DNA of 64,000 nucleotides, taken from assembly GCF_900091435.1 (NCBI RefSeq), contig NZ_FMCS01000006.1, positions 398,057-462,056 of the forward strand, given 5' to 3'. How positions within the stretch are numbered: the first letter of the stretch is position 1; each line of letters opens with the position of its first letter. Source of the DNA: Micromonospora chaiyaphumensis. GTDB lineage: Bacteria > Actinomycetota > Actinomycetes > Mycobacteriales > Micromonosporaceae. Under the pieces are notes generated by a model that saw only the letters and a list, made by a program, of their open reading frames with translations, was not told the origin of the DNA and did not search any database. The position numbers and the translations under genes were made by a program. Shown here in pieces: positions 1 through 7,935 of the stretch.

Positions 1-501
1 GCCGGCGGCGCGTACCTCCACGCCGCAGACGTCGGTGCCGGCGGTGACGAGTTCCAGCTCGGCGGGCCGGCCCCGGGTGACCACCTGGAGCTCCTCGTGC
101 CCGCGCACGGCCAGGACGGTGTACTGCCAGCCCTCCGCGCAGAGCGGCCCGGTCCGCACGGTGACCCGGACGTCGCGGGGCAGCACCCGGGCGGGGCCGC
201 GCAGGAGGGCCACCACGCGGTCGCCGGACGGGCCGGACCGGCAGGGGACGGCGGTCGGGTCCGGTGCCGGCGCCGTGCGGGCCGGGGCGGTCGGGGTGAC
301 CGGTGCGGCCGGCGTCGCGCTGGGGGTGGCGGAGGCCGTCGGGGCGGTGGTGACCGACGCGGTCGGGGCGCTCAGCTCGGGCGGGGCGCCGCAGCCGGCG
401 AGGGCGAGCAGGGCGGACAGCGCCACCGGAAGGTGCCGGCGGGCGGGGCGGGGTGGGGTGCAGGGCACGATGCGATCCTCGGCATCGATAGGCGTCGTCA
501 T
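1..501 (-). CDS. Putative lipoprotein, truncated by the window edge
   Basis: An open frame runs from an ATG at 501 to base 1 without a stop, so at least 167 residues are present and the C-terminus lies outside the window. The N-terminus has arginines, then a hydrophobic stretch ending in the lipobox LALAGC, so the product is probably exported and lipid-anchored at that cysteine. A low-complexity Ala/Pro/Thr linker follows, typical of actinobacterial lipoproteins. The remaining part (starting around VPCRSGPSGDRVVALLRG) has three cysteines and resembles no family I can name. The frame has strong GC bias at third positions, which supports coding. Function unknown. Confidence 0.7.
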   Translation of the reverse strand, partial: MTTPIDAEDRIVPCTPPRPARRHLPVALSALLALAGCGAPPELSAPTASVTTAPTASATPSATPAAPVTPTAPARTAPAPDPTAVPCRSGPSGDRVVALLRGPARVLPRDVRVTVRTGPLCAEGWQYTVLAVRGHEELQVVTRGRPAELELVTAGTDVCGVEVRAAG

Positions 502-550
502 GGCCGGTGGGCCGAGCCCATCGTAGGAGGATCGCCCGGTCGAGTGAAGG

Positions 551-940
551 TCACGTGTGGACGCGGTGCCCGGCCCGCTCCAGTGCGCCCGTCGCCTCGG
601 CCAGCCGCACGGCGGGCACCAGCAGGTGGTCGGTGTCGTACGTGGAGAAGGCCACCACGTTGACGCGGGCCCGGGCGAGCGGGCCGACCAGGGCGGCGAG
701 GGTGCCGGTGACCGCCGCGTCCAGCGGGCCGACCAGCCGGAGGCAGCGCCACTCGGTTTCCACGTCCGCCCCGTCGGGTGCCCGATCGGCGGGACAGATC
801 ACCGAGACGCCGTCGGCCGTCCAGCTCACCGTCACCACGTCGTGGCCGCCCAGCGCGCCCCAGACGGCCGGGGGCAGCACGGTGCCGGCCGGCAGGCGGC
901 ACACCGCGTACGCGCCCGGCAACAGAGCGACATCGAGCAT
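551..940 (-). CDS. ACT domain-containing protein
   Basis: A 129-residue protein built of two small alpha/beta halves. The C-terminal half (VVAFSTYDTDHLLVPAVRLAEA) resembles the ACT_7/CASTOR-type ACT domain, a ligand-binding fold that often senses amino acids. There is no attached catalytic domain, so a sensing or regulatory role is inferred only. The ATG at 940 has no Shine-Dalgarno sequence. A TAGGGT hexamer (952 to 947 on the minus strand) lies 6 bases before the ATG, so the mRNA is probably leaderless. It is transcribed in the same direction as its neighbours but separated from them. Confidence 0.75.
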   Translation of the reverse strand: MLDVALLPGAYAVCRLPAGTVLPPAVWGALGGHDVVTVSWTADGVSVICPADRAPDGADVETEWRCLRLVGPLDAAVTGTLAALVGPLARARVNVVAFSTYDTDHLLVPAVRLAEATGALERAGHRVHT

Positions 941-1015
941 GAGGGCACCCTACGGCCTTCGCACGGCTGTGCCCCAGCACCGCCCGGTGCGGCGATCGCC
1001 ACACGTCGTCGCAGG

Positions 1016-1471
1016 TCAGACTGCCGAGAAGAAGGTGAGTGAGCCGGCCACCGCGCCGTCGGTGAGCACCGGTGTGGAGATGGCGTCGACCGTCGTGCCG
1101 GCGTCGGAACCGGGCCCCTGGACCCGGAGCAGCCCGCGGGCCAGCCGGCCGGAGTGCAGCGCGAGCAGCGGCGGGATCTTGTCGGTCTCCTGCTCGGTCA
1201 GCTCGCTGGGGCTGGCGGTGAAGTCGACCAGGCGCAGGCCGCCCTCCAGCAGCGGCCGGCCGATCACGTCCTCCGGGGCGCCGAGGCAGAGCAGGTCGCA
1301 GCCGGACGAGGAGATCGCCACCACGGTGGTGTCGGCGTCGATCAGCAGGCACGGCTCCGCGGCCCGGGAGACCATGCCGGACCACTGCCCGACGTTGTCG
1401 GACTCCTGCTCGGTCGGTGTCCCCGCGCCGGGCACGAACACTTCCGAGAGCGAGAGTTCGACGTGGGCCAC
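1016..1471 (-). CDS. PAS domain protein
   Basis: About 151 residues carrying one PAS-like sensor domain: EPCLLIDADTTVVAISSSGC, then a conserved GAPEDVIGRPLLEGGLRLVDF loop, ending in a beta strand (GAVAGSLTFFSAV). No kinase, cyclase or DNA-binding module is attached, so it is a stand-alone sensor or binding protein. I prefer the GTG at 1471 because a strong AGGAGG (1476-1481 on the plus strand) sits 4 bases before it. An in-frame ATG at 1504 would add 11 residues but lacks a ribosome site. A TAGCGT -10-like hexamer (1508 to 1503) and a perfect 16-base palindrome lie just upstream, suggesting regulated expression. Confidence 0.7.
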   Translation of the reverse strand: MAHVELSLSEVFVPGAGTPTEQESDNVGQWSGMVSRAAEPCLLIDADTTVVAISSSGCDLLCLGAPEDVIGRPLLEGGLRLVDFTASPSELTEQETDKIPPLLALHSGRLARGLLRVQGPGSDAGTTVDAISTPVLTDGAVAGSLTFFSAV

Positions 1472-1502
1472 CGCGCCTCCTATGTACACCGACGGTCTGT
1501 CC

Positions 1503-1527
1503 ACGCTAGCCGGTCGTCGCGACGACC
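1503..1527 (-). promoter_or_regulatory. Candidate promoter and palindromic operator of the PAS gene
   Basis: A perfect 16-base palindrome, GGTCGTCGCGACGACC, occupies 1512-1527. Immediately downstream in the minus direction is TAGCGT (1508 to 1503), a good actinobacterial -10 hexamer, giving an untranslated leader of about 25 bases before the GTG at 1471. A dimeric regulator bound there would cover the core promoter. The remainder of the gap up to 1698 shows no gene. Confidence 0.4.
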
Positions 1528-1698
1528 GCCCGACCGCGCTGCGTCTCCGGTGGCCGGCCGCTCGGGGATCCGGGCTCGGCGGGGACCGGGGGACAGGTGT
1601 CGGTGCGACGGGTGCCCGGTGCCGGGCGGCCGGCGACGGCGCGGGCCGACGGAACCACCGGGGGCGGACCCGCGGGCCGCGTGGCGTCGCCGGAGACG

Positions 1699-2436
1699 TT
1701 ACCGGCGGGCGGCCCGCTTGTCAGCGGCCGTTCGGCCCTCGTCGTACCACCGGTAGTCGGCCGTTGGACGGTACGTGCCGTTGAGCCACGTCGACGGGGC
1801 CTGGGCGACCCGGGACAGCTTCTCGGCGGTGGCCGGACTGATCCGGTTGCCACCGGCCACGAGCAGGCGGTCCAGCTCCCGGTGCGTGGCCATGAGGCAG
1901 TCCTTGGGCAGGCCGTAGACGCTGATGACCCCGGAGCCCACGAAGGTCAGCACCGGGCTCACCGGGATCGGTAGGCCGACGGCGTCGGAGAGGGCCTTGC
2001 CGGCCCGCTTGGCGTCGCGGCGGGCCTCGGCCACATAGGGCGGACGCTTGCCGTTGATCTGCACGACGTCGCCCGCGACGAGCACCCGGGCCCGGCCGTG
2101 GTCGGCCACGGTGACCGCGAAGAGCCCGCTCGGCCCGATGGCGAGGAACCCGGCCCGCTCGTCCTGGGTGCGGTCGAGCAGGATGTCCGTCGGGTCGGTG
2201 CGGGGCCACTCGATGACGTGCCAGGCGGGGCCGAGGTGGTCGAGTTGACCGAGGGCCCGGGCCCCGGCCGCCTCCAACCGGCGGGCCTCCCGCTCGGCCC
2301 GCCGGCGGCGGGCCCACTCCAGCGGAGTCGGTCGGGCCGGCTCGAGCACCGAGGTGGACTCGACCCGGGGGTGCGGCACCGAGACGGGCGGCAGTGCCCG
2401 GGTCGGTACGGCTCGGCGAGCGGGAAAGACAGTCAT
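1699..2436 (-). CDS. NERD-like nuclease-related domain protein
   Basis: A 245-residue protein. An N-terminal basic segment (residues about 30-50, rich in ARRRRAEREARR) precedes a domain resembling NERD: ERAGFLAIGPSGLFAVTV, then ARVLVAGDVVQINGK, and later PVLTFVGSG. This follows the NERD pattern of a glycine/strand core shared with Mrr-like nucleases, though the canonical D-xK catalytic residues are not clear. The start is chosen at the ATG at 2436 because GGAGGT (plus-strand acctcc, 2441-2446) is 4 bases upstream; an ATG 15 bases earlier lacks one. Cytoplasmic; role unknown. Confidence 0.6.
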   Translation of the reverse strand: MTVFPARRAVPTRALPPVSVPHPRVESTSVLEPARPTPLEWARRRRAEREARRLEAAGARALGQLDHLGPAWHVIEWPRTDPTDILLDRTQDERAGFLAIGPSGLFAVTVADHGRARVLVAGDVVQINGKRPPYVAEARRDAKRAGKALSDAVGLPIPVSPVLTFVGSGVISVYGLPKDCLMATHRELDRLLVAGGNRISPATAEKLSRVAQAPSTWLNGTYRPTADYRWYDEGRTAADKRAARR

Positions 2437-2533
2437 CGCGACCTCCGGCAAAAGGTCTCTCGAAGTTATGTCTCCACTACCCTACGTTGCGCACCCCGGT
2501 GCTCGGCAAGTTGGAGCGCCGGAATGAGTGCGG

Positions 2534-2593
2534 ATGAATGCCATATTCATTCACACTTCTTTTCCCGGATGGTGCGGAAGCCTGTCCTAGGCT
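2534..2593 (+). promoter_or_regulatory. arcA promoter with ARG-box-like inverted repeat
   Basis: An AT-rich inverted repeat, ATGAAT-GCCAT-ATTCAT, lies at 2534-2550 in an otherwise GC-rich region, with further GAATGA and CATTCA half-sites on either side. It resembles an ArgR ARG box, but the AAT and ATT halves are separated by 5 rather than the usual 4 bases. Downstream, TAGGCT (2588-2593) is 6 bases from the GTG of arcA, so the transcript is probably leaderless, and a regulator on the repeat would sit near the -35 to -60 region. Confidence 0.45.
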
Positions 2594-2599
2594 GCGTAG

Positions 2600-3820
2600 G
2601 TGACCCACTATGTGGACAGCGAGGTCGGTCGGCTCGGCACGGTGCTGCTGCACCGCCCGGGGCCGGAACTCGCCCGCCTCACCCCACGCAACAACGACTC
2701 CCTGCTGTTCGACGCTATCCCATGGGTGGGCCGCGCGCAGGAGGAGCATGACGCCTTCGCGAGCGCCCTGCGGTCCCGCGGCGTCGAGGTGCTCTACCTG
2801 GCCACCCTGCTGGCCGAGACCCTCGCCGTGCCGGACGCGCGCGCCGAGCTGACCGACCTGGTGCTCCGCTCGCCCCGGCTCGGCGACACCCTGCGCCGCC
2901 GCGTCGCCGACCACCTGACGTATCTCGACCCGGCCGCGCTGGCCGACGTGTTCGTCGCCGGGCTGGCCCACGAGGAGCTGCGGGTCGGCCCGGACCGCCC
3001 CGGTGGTCTGGTCTGGACACTGATGGACCGGCACGACTTCGTCATCGACCCGCTGCCCAACCTGCTCTTCACCCGCGACTCGTCGCTGTGGATCGGGGAC
3101 CGGGTCGGGGTGACCAGCCTGGCCATGCCGGCCCGCCGGCGGGAGACCACGCTGACCGACGCGATCTACCGCTACCACCCGCGCTTCGTCGGCACCGAGT
3201 TCGTCTACCACCCGGAGCTGGAGCACCTGGAGGGCGGCGACGTGCTGCTGCTCGCGCCGGGGGTGCTCGCCGTGGGCGTGGGCGAGCGCACCACGCCGGC
3301 CGGCGCGGAGCGGCTGGCCCGGCAGGTCTTCGCCGCCGGGCTGGCGCACACCATGCTGGTGGTGCCGATCGCCCAGGAGCGGGCCACCATGCACCTGGAC
3401 ACGGTCTGCACGATGGTCGACGTTGACGCCGTGCTCATGTATCCGAACATCGCCAGCGAGCTCTCCGCGTACACGGTCATCGCCGGCGCGGACGGCGAGG
3501 ATCCGCGGGTCGACGGCCCGGCGCCGTTCCTGCGGGCCGCCGCCGACGCCATGGACCTCGACCAGCTCCGGGTGATCGACACCGGCTTGGACCCGGTCAC
3601 CGCCGAGCGGGAGCAGTGGGACGACGGCAACAACACCCTGGCGCTCGCACCCCGGCTCTGCGTGGGCTACGAGCGGAACGTGGAGACCAACGCCCAGCTC
3701 GAACGGGCCGGCATCGAGGTGATCGCCATCGCCGGGTCCGAGCTGGGCTCCGGCCGGGGCGGGCCCCGCTGTATGTCCTGCCCGCTGGTCCGCGAACCGC
3801 TGAGCCTCAGCGCAGGGTGA
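2600..3820 (+). CDS. arcA: Arginine deiminase
   Basis: A 406-residue arginine deiminase, which hydrolyses L-arginine to citrulline and ammonia in the cytoplasm. The family signatures are all visible: PNLLFTRDSS, the HLEGGDVLLL strand carrying the substrate-binding aspartate, MHLDTVCTM with the catalytic histidine, and the C-terminal GGPRCMSCP with nucleophile Cys391. Length matches the family. Start is the GTG at 2600, with no Shine-Dalgarno but a TAGGCT hexamer 6 bases upstream. No arcB, arcC or arcD lies nearby, so this is not a complete arginine fermentation operon; it may serve citrulline supply, ammonia release or acid and hypoxia tolerance. Its 3' end overlaps the convergent DUF5926 gene by 14 bases. 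Confidence 0.95.
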   Translation: MTHYVDSEVGRLGTVLLHRPGPELARLTPRNNDSLLFDAIPWVGRAQEEHDAFASALRSRGVEVLYLATLLAETLAVPDARAELTDLVLRSPRLGDTLRRRVADHLTYLDPAALADVFVAGLAHEELRVGPDRPGGLVWTLMDRHDFVIDPLPNLLFTRDSSLWIGDRVGVTSLAMPARRRETTLTDAIYRYHPRFVGTEFVYHPELEHLEGGDVLLLAPGVLAVGVGERTTPAGAERLARQVFAAGLAHTMLVVPIAQERATMHLDTVCTMVDVDAVLMYPNIASELSAYTVIAGADGEDPRVDGPAPFLRAAADAMDLDQLRVIDTGLDPVTAEREQWDDGNNTLALAPRLCVGYERNVETNAQLERAGIEVIAIAGSELGSGRGGPRCMSCPLVREPLSLSAG

Positions 3821-4691
3821 GCTGGCGGCCGAGCAGGCCCTGGCGGGCGCGGCGCCCGGCGGCGTCCAGCGGGCCCTGCTCCTCCAGGGCCTCGGCGTAC
3901 CGCTTGGCGAACTCGGTCACCGACTCCTCCCAGTCGGCGGCCGGGACGTCCTCCGGCAGGTCCCAGACCGGCACGAGGCGGCCGTGCGCCCGGAACATGC
4001 CGGCGAACCGGGTGTCGTCGCCGAGGGTCAGCGTGCCGGCCGCGCTCAGGCGGGACAGCGCGTCCAGCGCCACGTCCTCGTCCTCCGGCAGCACCCAGCG
4101 CACGTGCGCCTTCTCCGGCACCTGGCACCAGTACGCGGCCCGCGCCGCGGCCAGCTTCACGGTCGGGTAGATCGCCGCGTTGGCCCGCTCCAGCGACGCC
4201 TGCACGCCCGGGTCGTCGGCGGCGCCCGGGTCGAGCCAGAACTCGAAGCCGTCGTGCATGGTGATCTCCAGCGGGCCGTCCACCAGGATGTCCTGGAGGC
4301 GGGGGCCCGGCCCGGGCAGCGGGGGCACGCTCACCTGGCCGCCCGGCTCGGTGCGCAGCGCGCAGAGCAGCGCGTCGGCCAGGTCCCGCGAGACGTCGCC
4401 GGACTGCTGGTGCCGCTGGAGACCGATGAACACCCGCCCGTCCGGCTTGGTCATCGCCGGGGCGGCCATGGGCAGCACGGTGGCCAGGACGACCGGCCGG
4501 TCGCCGTGCTCCTCGACCAGTTCGGGGGTCAGCCGCAGCGGCGCGGAGGCGGCCGGGACCAGCTCGCGCAGGGCGATCCACTCCGGCTCGTCGGCCAGGC
4601 CCTCGAACGGTCGGGGCACGAAGATGTCGCGCACCTTCTCCCGCTTCGGGGTGGCTTCGGCGGCCCGCTGGCTCTTTCGACGCTTGCTCAC
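3807..4691 (-). CDS. DUF5926 family protein
   Basis: A 294-residue protein that matches my memory of the actinobacterial DUF5926 family. It has a basic N-terminus (KRRKSQRAAEATPKREKVRD) followed by the conserved FVPRPFEGLADEPEWIALRE block and a C-terminal helix ending LLGRQLTLR. There is no signal peptide or membrane segment, so it is cytoplasmic. The family has no established function that I know of. The start is the GTG at 4691: TAGGCT (4705 to 4700) lies 8 bases upstream and there is no ribosome site, indicating a leaderless mRNA. The 3' end overlaps arcA by 14 bases on the opposite strand. Confidence 0.85.
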   Translation of the reverse strand: MSKRRKSQRAAEATPKREKVRDIFVPRPFEGLADEPEWIALRELVPAASAPLRLTPELVEEHGDRPVVLATVLPMAAPAMTKPDGRVFIGLQRHQQSGDVSRDLADALLCALRTEPGGQVSVPPLPGPGPRLQDILVDGPLEITMHDGFEFWLDPGAADDPGVQASLERANAAIYPTVKLAAARAAYWCQVPEKAHVRWVLPEDEDVALDALSRLSAAGTLTLGDDTRFAGMFRAHGRLVPVWDLPEDVPAADWEESVTEFAKRYAEALEEQGPLDAAGRRARQGLLGRQLTLR

Positions 4692-4752
4692 GGCGAGACA
4701 GCCTAGATGCCGGACGGGTCGGGCGTGGGCAGGACCCGCCTCCCCGGCCGGC

Positions 4753-5238
4753 TCAACCGGCCACGACCAGGTCCGGCCGGGTGGACCCGGCCGGGTCGAA
4801 CTCGGCCCAGACGCTCTGGCCCAGGCCGTCGCGCTCGACCCCCCAGCGGCTGGCGAGCCCGGAGACGATGTGCAGGCCGCGCCCGTCGATGGCGTCCGGG
4901 GTGGCGACCCGCATCAGCGGGCCGGAGGCCGAACCGCCGTCGGTCACCCGGAGCTGGACGGTCTGCCCGCCGGCCGCCGCCCGCAGCCGCCAGGCCACCC
5001 GCACGACGCCCCCGGGCAGCGGGTCGGCGTGCCGCACGGCGTTGCCGACCAGCTCGGCGAGGACCGCCACCAGGTCGGCCAGGAGGGTCGGGGGCACGAT
5101 GTCGGCCAGCTCGTCGGCGAGCCGGTGCCGGGCCAGGCGCGCGCCGGTGGCGTGGTGGGGCACCACCACGCACCACGATCGCTCGGCCGAACCCGTCCCC
5201 ACCGCCGTTCCTTCCACCCCCGTGCGGGCCGGGTTCAC
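4753..5238 (-). CDS. RsbW-like ATP-binding protein (anti-sigma or serine kinase)
   Basis: A 161-residue stand-alone GHKL ATPase domain of the HATPase_c_2 type found in anti-sigma factors and serine kinases. The N box is LAELVGNAVRHADPLPGG and the G box is DGRGLHIVSGLASRWG; a D-G-G-S motif sits between them. Such proteins in actinobacteria phosphorylate anti-anti-sigma factors or bind sigma factors, but no STAS or sigma gene is adjacent. The GTG start at 5238 overlaps the stop of the upstream histidine kinase by 4 bases, so the two are translationally coupled and probably act in one pathway. Confidence 0.8.
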   Translation of the reverse strand: MNPARTGVEGTAVGTGSAERSWCVVVPHHATGARLARHRLADELADIVPPTLLADLVAVLAELVGNAVRHADPLPGGVVRVAWRLRAAAGGQTVQLRVTDGGSASGPLMRVATPDAIDGRGLHIVSGLASRWGVERDGLGQSVWAEFDPAGSTRPDLVVAG

Positions 5239-6689
5239 CCCCGTGGCAGCCGCACCTCAGCGACGGTACCCCCACCGGCTCTCGGTCGGAGGGATACCCA
5301 GCCATTCTGCTGTTCAACGATCTGCCGGACGAGATAGAGCCCCAACCCGGCACCGGGGTAGCGGCGGCGGTCACCGGACTCCCCCTGCCAGAACCGGTCG
5401 AACGCCCGCTCGACGTGCTCGGGCCGGATGCCGATGCCCCGGTCGGCGACCCGGAAGGAGACCGTGCGCTCGTCCGCCTCGGCGCAGACCTCGATGGGGG
5501 TGTCCGGCAGCGAGTACTTGCCGGCGTTGGTGCCCAGCTCGGTGAGCACGGTGGCCAGGCTGTGCCGGTCGCCGAGCGCCTTGGGGAGGTCGGCCGGCAG
5601 GTCGAGGACCACCCGGTGCCGGACGTCCGCCGGCAGGTCGGGCACCGCCGCCCGGAGCGCGTCGGCCAGGTCGAACGGTGCGGCCGGTTCGCCGCCGGGG
5701 CGGTTCTCGGTGGCGGCGGTGAGCAGCCGGTCGACCAGCCGGGCCAGCTCGTTCGCGCGCTGCCCGATGATCCGGGCGGCCTGCCGCCGGTCGTCGTCGC
5801 TGAGCGACTCCCAGTGGTCGGTGAGGGTGTCCGCGTACCCCTTGATCACGGTGACCGGGGTGCGCAGCTCGTGACTGGTCACGGCGACGAAGAGGTCCCG
5901 GTCGTTGTCGCGCCGCTGCTGGTCCGTGATGTCGCGGAAGGTGACCACCCGCAACGCGCCCGGCCCGGGCAGCTCGCCCGAGGTGATCCGCAGCCAGCGG
6001 CCGTCCGCCAGCCGGTGGTCGAGGACCTGCCCGGACGGGGGGAGCGGGAACGGCAGCGGCCGGTTCAGCGCCTCACCGGCCGGCCGGCCGATCACCTGCG
6101 CGGCGGCCGGGTTCCAGAGCCGGACGTGGTGCTCGCGGTCCACCACGGCCAGGCCGTCGGCGAGCGCCGCCACCACCGGGCCGTCGCCGTGGACCGGCAG
6201 GCCGGTCTGGTCGCCGTACATGTGGGCGATGCAGGCGGCCACGTAGCCGACCACGGCGCGCTGGGAGGCGTCCAGCGGCTCGCCCTCCGGGTAGAAGGCG
6301 TGCAGGCTGCCCACCGTCAGGCCGCCGATCTCGGCGCGGCCCACGATCATCCGGCGCAGCCCGCGTGCGGTGAGTTCGTCGGCGGCCGCGCCGGGGATCG
6401 CGTCGACCCGGACCTCGCGCACCGGCGGGCCGGAGAGCAGGCAGACCGTGGCCGGGTCGGTGGCCGGCAGCGGGTGGCCGGTGGCGAACTCGGCGCTGCC
6501 GGTCGCCGCGATCACCCGGCCGCCGGTGGGGGCGAACTCCACGAACACCAGGCCGGCCGCGCCGATGGCGGGCTCCACCTCGCGGAGCAGCCGGGTGAGC
6601 ACGGGCAGGCCGGACTCGCCCGAGTTGATCATCTTGATGACGCTGGTGTGGCCGGCGATGAGGGCGGGGAAGTCGGTTCGCTCCGGCAT
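5235..6689 (-). CDS. Soluble sensor histidine kinase (GAF-PAS-HisKA-HATPase), orphan
   Basis: About 484 residues with no membrane segment. An N-terminal GAF-like region (about 1-155) is followed by a PAS domain (about 170-262, GLAVVDREHHVRLWNPAAAQ), the HisKA phosphoacceptor helix with SHELRTP (His273), and a C-terminal HATPase with a GLGLYLV G-box. It should autophosphorylate in response to a cytoplasmic cue. No response regulator is adjacent; instead the stop overlaps the start of the RsbW-like kinase, suggesting the output may pass to partner switching. I choose ATG 6689, preceded by CACACT at 6 bases; a GTG at 6725 would add 12 residues. Confidence 0.85.
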   Translation of the reverse strand: MPERTDFPALIAGHTSVIKMINSGESGLPVLTRLLREVEPAIGAAGLVFVEFAPTGGRVIAATGSAEFATGHPLPATDPATVCLLSGPPVREVRVDAIPGAAADELTARGLRRMIVGRAEIGGLTVGSLHAFYPEGEPLDASQRAVVGYVAACIAHMYGDQTGLPVHGDGPVVAALADGLAVVDREHHVRLWNPAAAQVIGRPAGEALNRPLPFPLPPSGQVLDHRLADGRWLRITSGELPGPGALRVVTFRDITDQQRRDNDRDLFVAVTSHELRTPVTVIKGYADTLTDHWESLSDDDRRQAARIIGQRANELARLVDRLLTAATENRPGGEPAAPFDLADALRAAVPDLPADVRHRVVLDLPADLPKALGDRHSLATVLTELGTNAGKYSLPDTPIEVCAEADERTVSFRVADRGIGIRPEHVERAFDRFWQGESGDRRRYPGAGLGLYLVRQIVEQQNGWVSLRPRAGGGTVAEVRLPRG

Positions 6690-6765
6690 GTCCCGAGTGT
6701 GCCCCGCCGCCCGGTGCGTGGACACCCCCGGCCGGGCGACCGCACACCGGTCGGACCGGCCGGCC

Positions 6766-7557
6766 TCACCGGCCCAACCGGGCCAACGTGCGGGCGGGTC
6801 GGTCGGTGATCACCCCGTCGACCCCGGCGGCCAGCACCAGCTCCAAGTCGGCCGGCTCGTTCACCGTCCAGACGTAGACCTGGTTGCCGGCGGCCCGCAG
6901 CGCGGGGACGAGCTGCGGGCGGGCCCGGACCAGGCCGATCCCCGGGCCGGCGATCCGGGTGCCGAACGGCAGCCGGCCCAGCCGCAGCCAGCGCGGCAGC
7001 ACCTCCAGCAGCAGCACCGTGGGCAGCGCCGGCGCGAGGTCCCGGATCCGGCGTACGGCCAGCGGCGAGAACGACATCACGGTCACCCGGACGGGGTCGT
7101 CCGGCCCGGGCTCGGCCAGGCCGTACCGGCGCAGCACGGTGACCAGGCGGCGCTCGACGTCCCGGCCGTAGCGGGACGGGTGCTTGGTCTCGATCAGCAG
7201 CCGGACCGGCCGGCCGGCGGCCAGCACCGCGTCGAGCAGCCGCTCCAGCGTGAGGAGCCGGGTGTGCGACTCGTCGAGCGGTTCGTCCCCCTCGACCGCG
7301 ACCCCGCCGGGGTGCCACGAGCCGAAGTCGAGCTCCTCCAGCTCGGCGAGGGTGCGCGCGCTGACCAGCCCGTGACCGTTGCTGGTCCGGTCCAGCCGAC
7401 GGTCGTGCACACAGACCAGGTGCCCGTCCCGGGTGAGCCGGACGTCGCACTCCAGCCCGTCCGCCCCCTCGTCGAGGGCGCGCAGGTAGGCGGCGAGCGT
7501 GTGCTCCGGCAGGTCGTACGACGCGCCGCGGTGCGCGAAGACCAGGGGGGTGGTCAT
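6766..7557 (-). CDS. Glycerophosphodiester phosphodiesterase
   Basis: A 263-residue GDPD of the cytoplasmic UgpQ type, which hydrolyses glycerophosphodiesters to sn-glycerol-3-phosphate and an alcohol. Signatures: FAHRGASYDLPEHTLAAY at the N-terminus with the catalytic His, ADGLECDVRLTRDGHLVCVHD with the metal-binding Glu and Asp and the second His, LLIETKHP, and the closing VNEPADL and GVDGVITDRP. No signal peptide. The ATG at 7557 lies 14 bases after the rhodanese stop, so both are probably one transcript. Confidence 0.9.
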   Translation of the reverse strand: MTTPLVFAHRGASYDLPEHTLAAYLRALDEGADGLECDVRLTRDGHLVCVHDRRLDRTSNGHGLVSARTLAELEELDFGSWHPGGVAVEGDEPLDESHTRLLTLERLLDAVLAAGRPVRLLIETKHPSRYGRDVERRLVTVLRRYGLAEPGPDDPVRVTVMSFSPLAVRRIRDLAPALPTVLLLEVLPRWLRLGRLPFGTRIAGPGIGLVRARPQLVPALRAAGNQVYVWTVNEPADLELVLAAGVDGVITDRPARTLARLGR

Positions 7558-7571
7558 GGCCGCGCCGCGCC

Positions 7572-7907
7572 TCAGGCGACCCGGCCCGGCTGCCCGTCGT
7601 CGGTGACCACCGGGCGGCCGGCGGCGGCCCACTCGCCCATCCCGCCCTCGACGTTGCGCACCTGGTCCCAGCCGTTGCGCATGAGGTAGGCGACCACCTG
7701 CGCGGACCGCCCGCCCGAGCGGCAGATCACGGCCACCTCGCGGTCGTCCGGCACGTCGGCGATCCGGGCGGGCAACTCGGTCATCGGCAGGTGGTGGGCG
7801 GCCGGCGCGTGGCCGGCGGCCCACTCGTCGTCCTCCCGGACGTCGAGCAGGTAGACGTCGTCGGGCACGGCCGACGCGGGCACGCTGGGAACCTGGGGTC
7901 CGAACAC
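7572..7907 (-). CDS. Rhodanese-like domain protein
   Basis: A 111-residue single rhodanese domain. The substrate region YLLDVREDDEWAAGHAPAAHHLP and the active-site loop VICRSGGRS, with the catalytic cysteine in a CRSGGR loop, identify a probable thiosulfate or polysulfide sulfurtransferase of the GlpE/PspE type in the cytoplasm. The start is the GTG at 7907 (FGPQVPSVPAS follows): TAGGCT at 7921 to 7916 lies 8 bases before it, so the transcript is probably leaderless. Longer in-frame readings would extend into the LCP gene region and are not supported. Confidence 0.85.
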   Translation of the reverse strand: MFGPQVPSVPASAVPDDVYLLDVREDDEWAAGHAPAAHHLPMTELPARIADVPDDREVAVICRSGGRSAQVVAYLMRNGWDQVRNVEGGMGEWAAAGRPVVTDDGQPGRVA

Positions 7908-7935
7908 GGCTACCAAGCCTAGACGGCCGCCGCCG

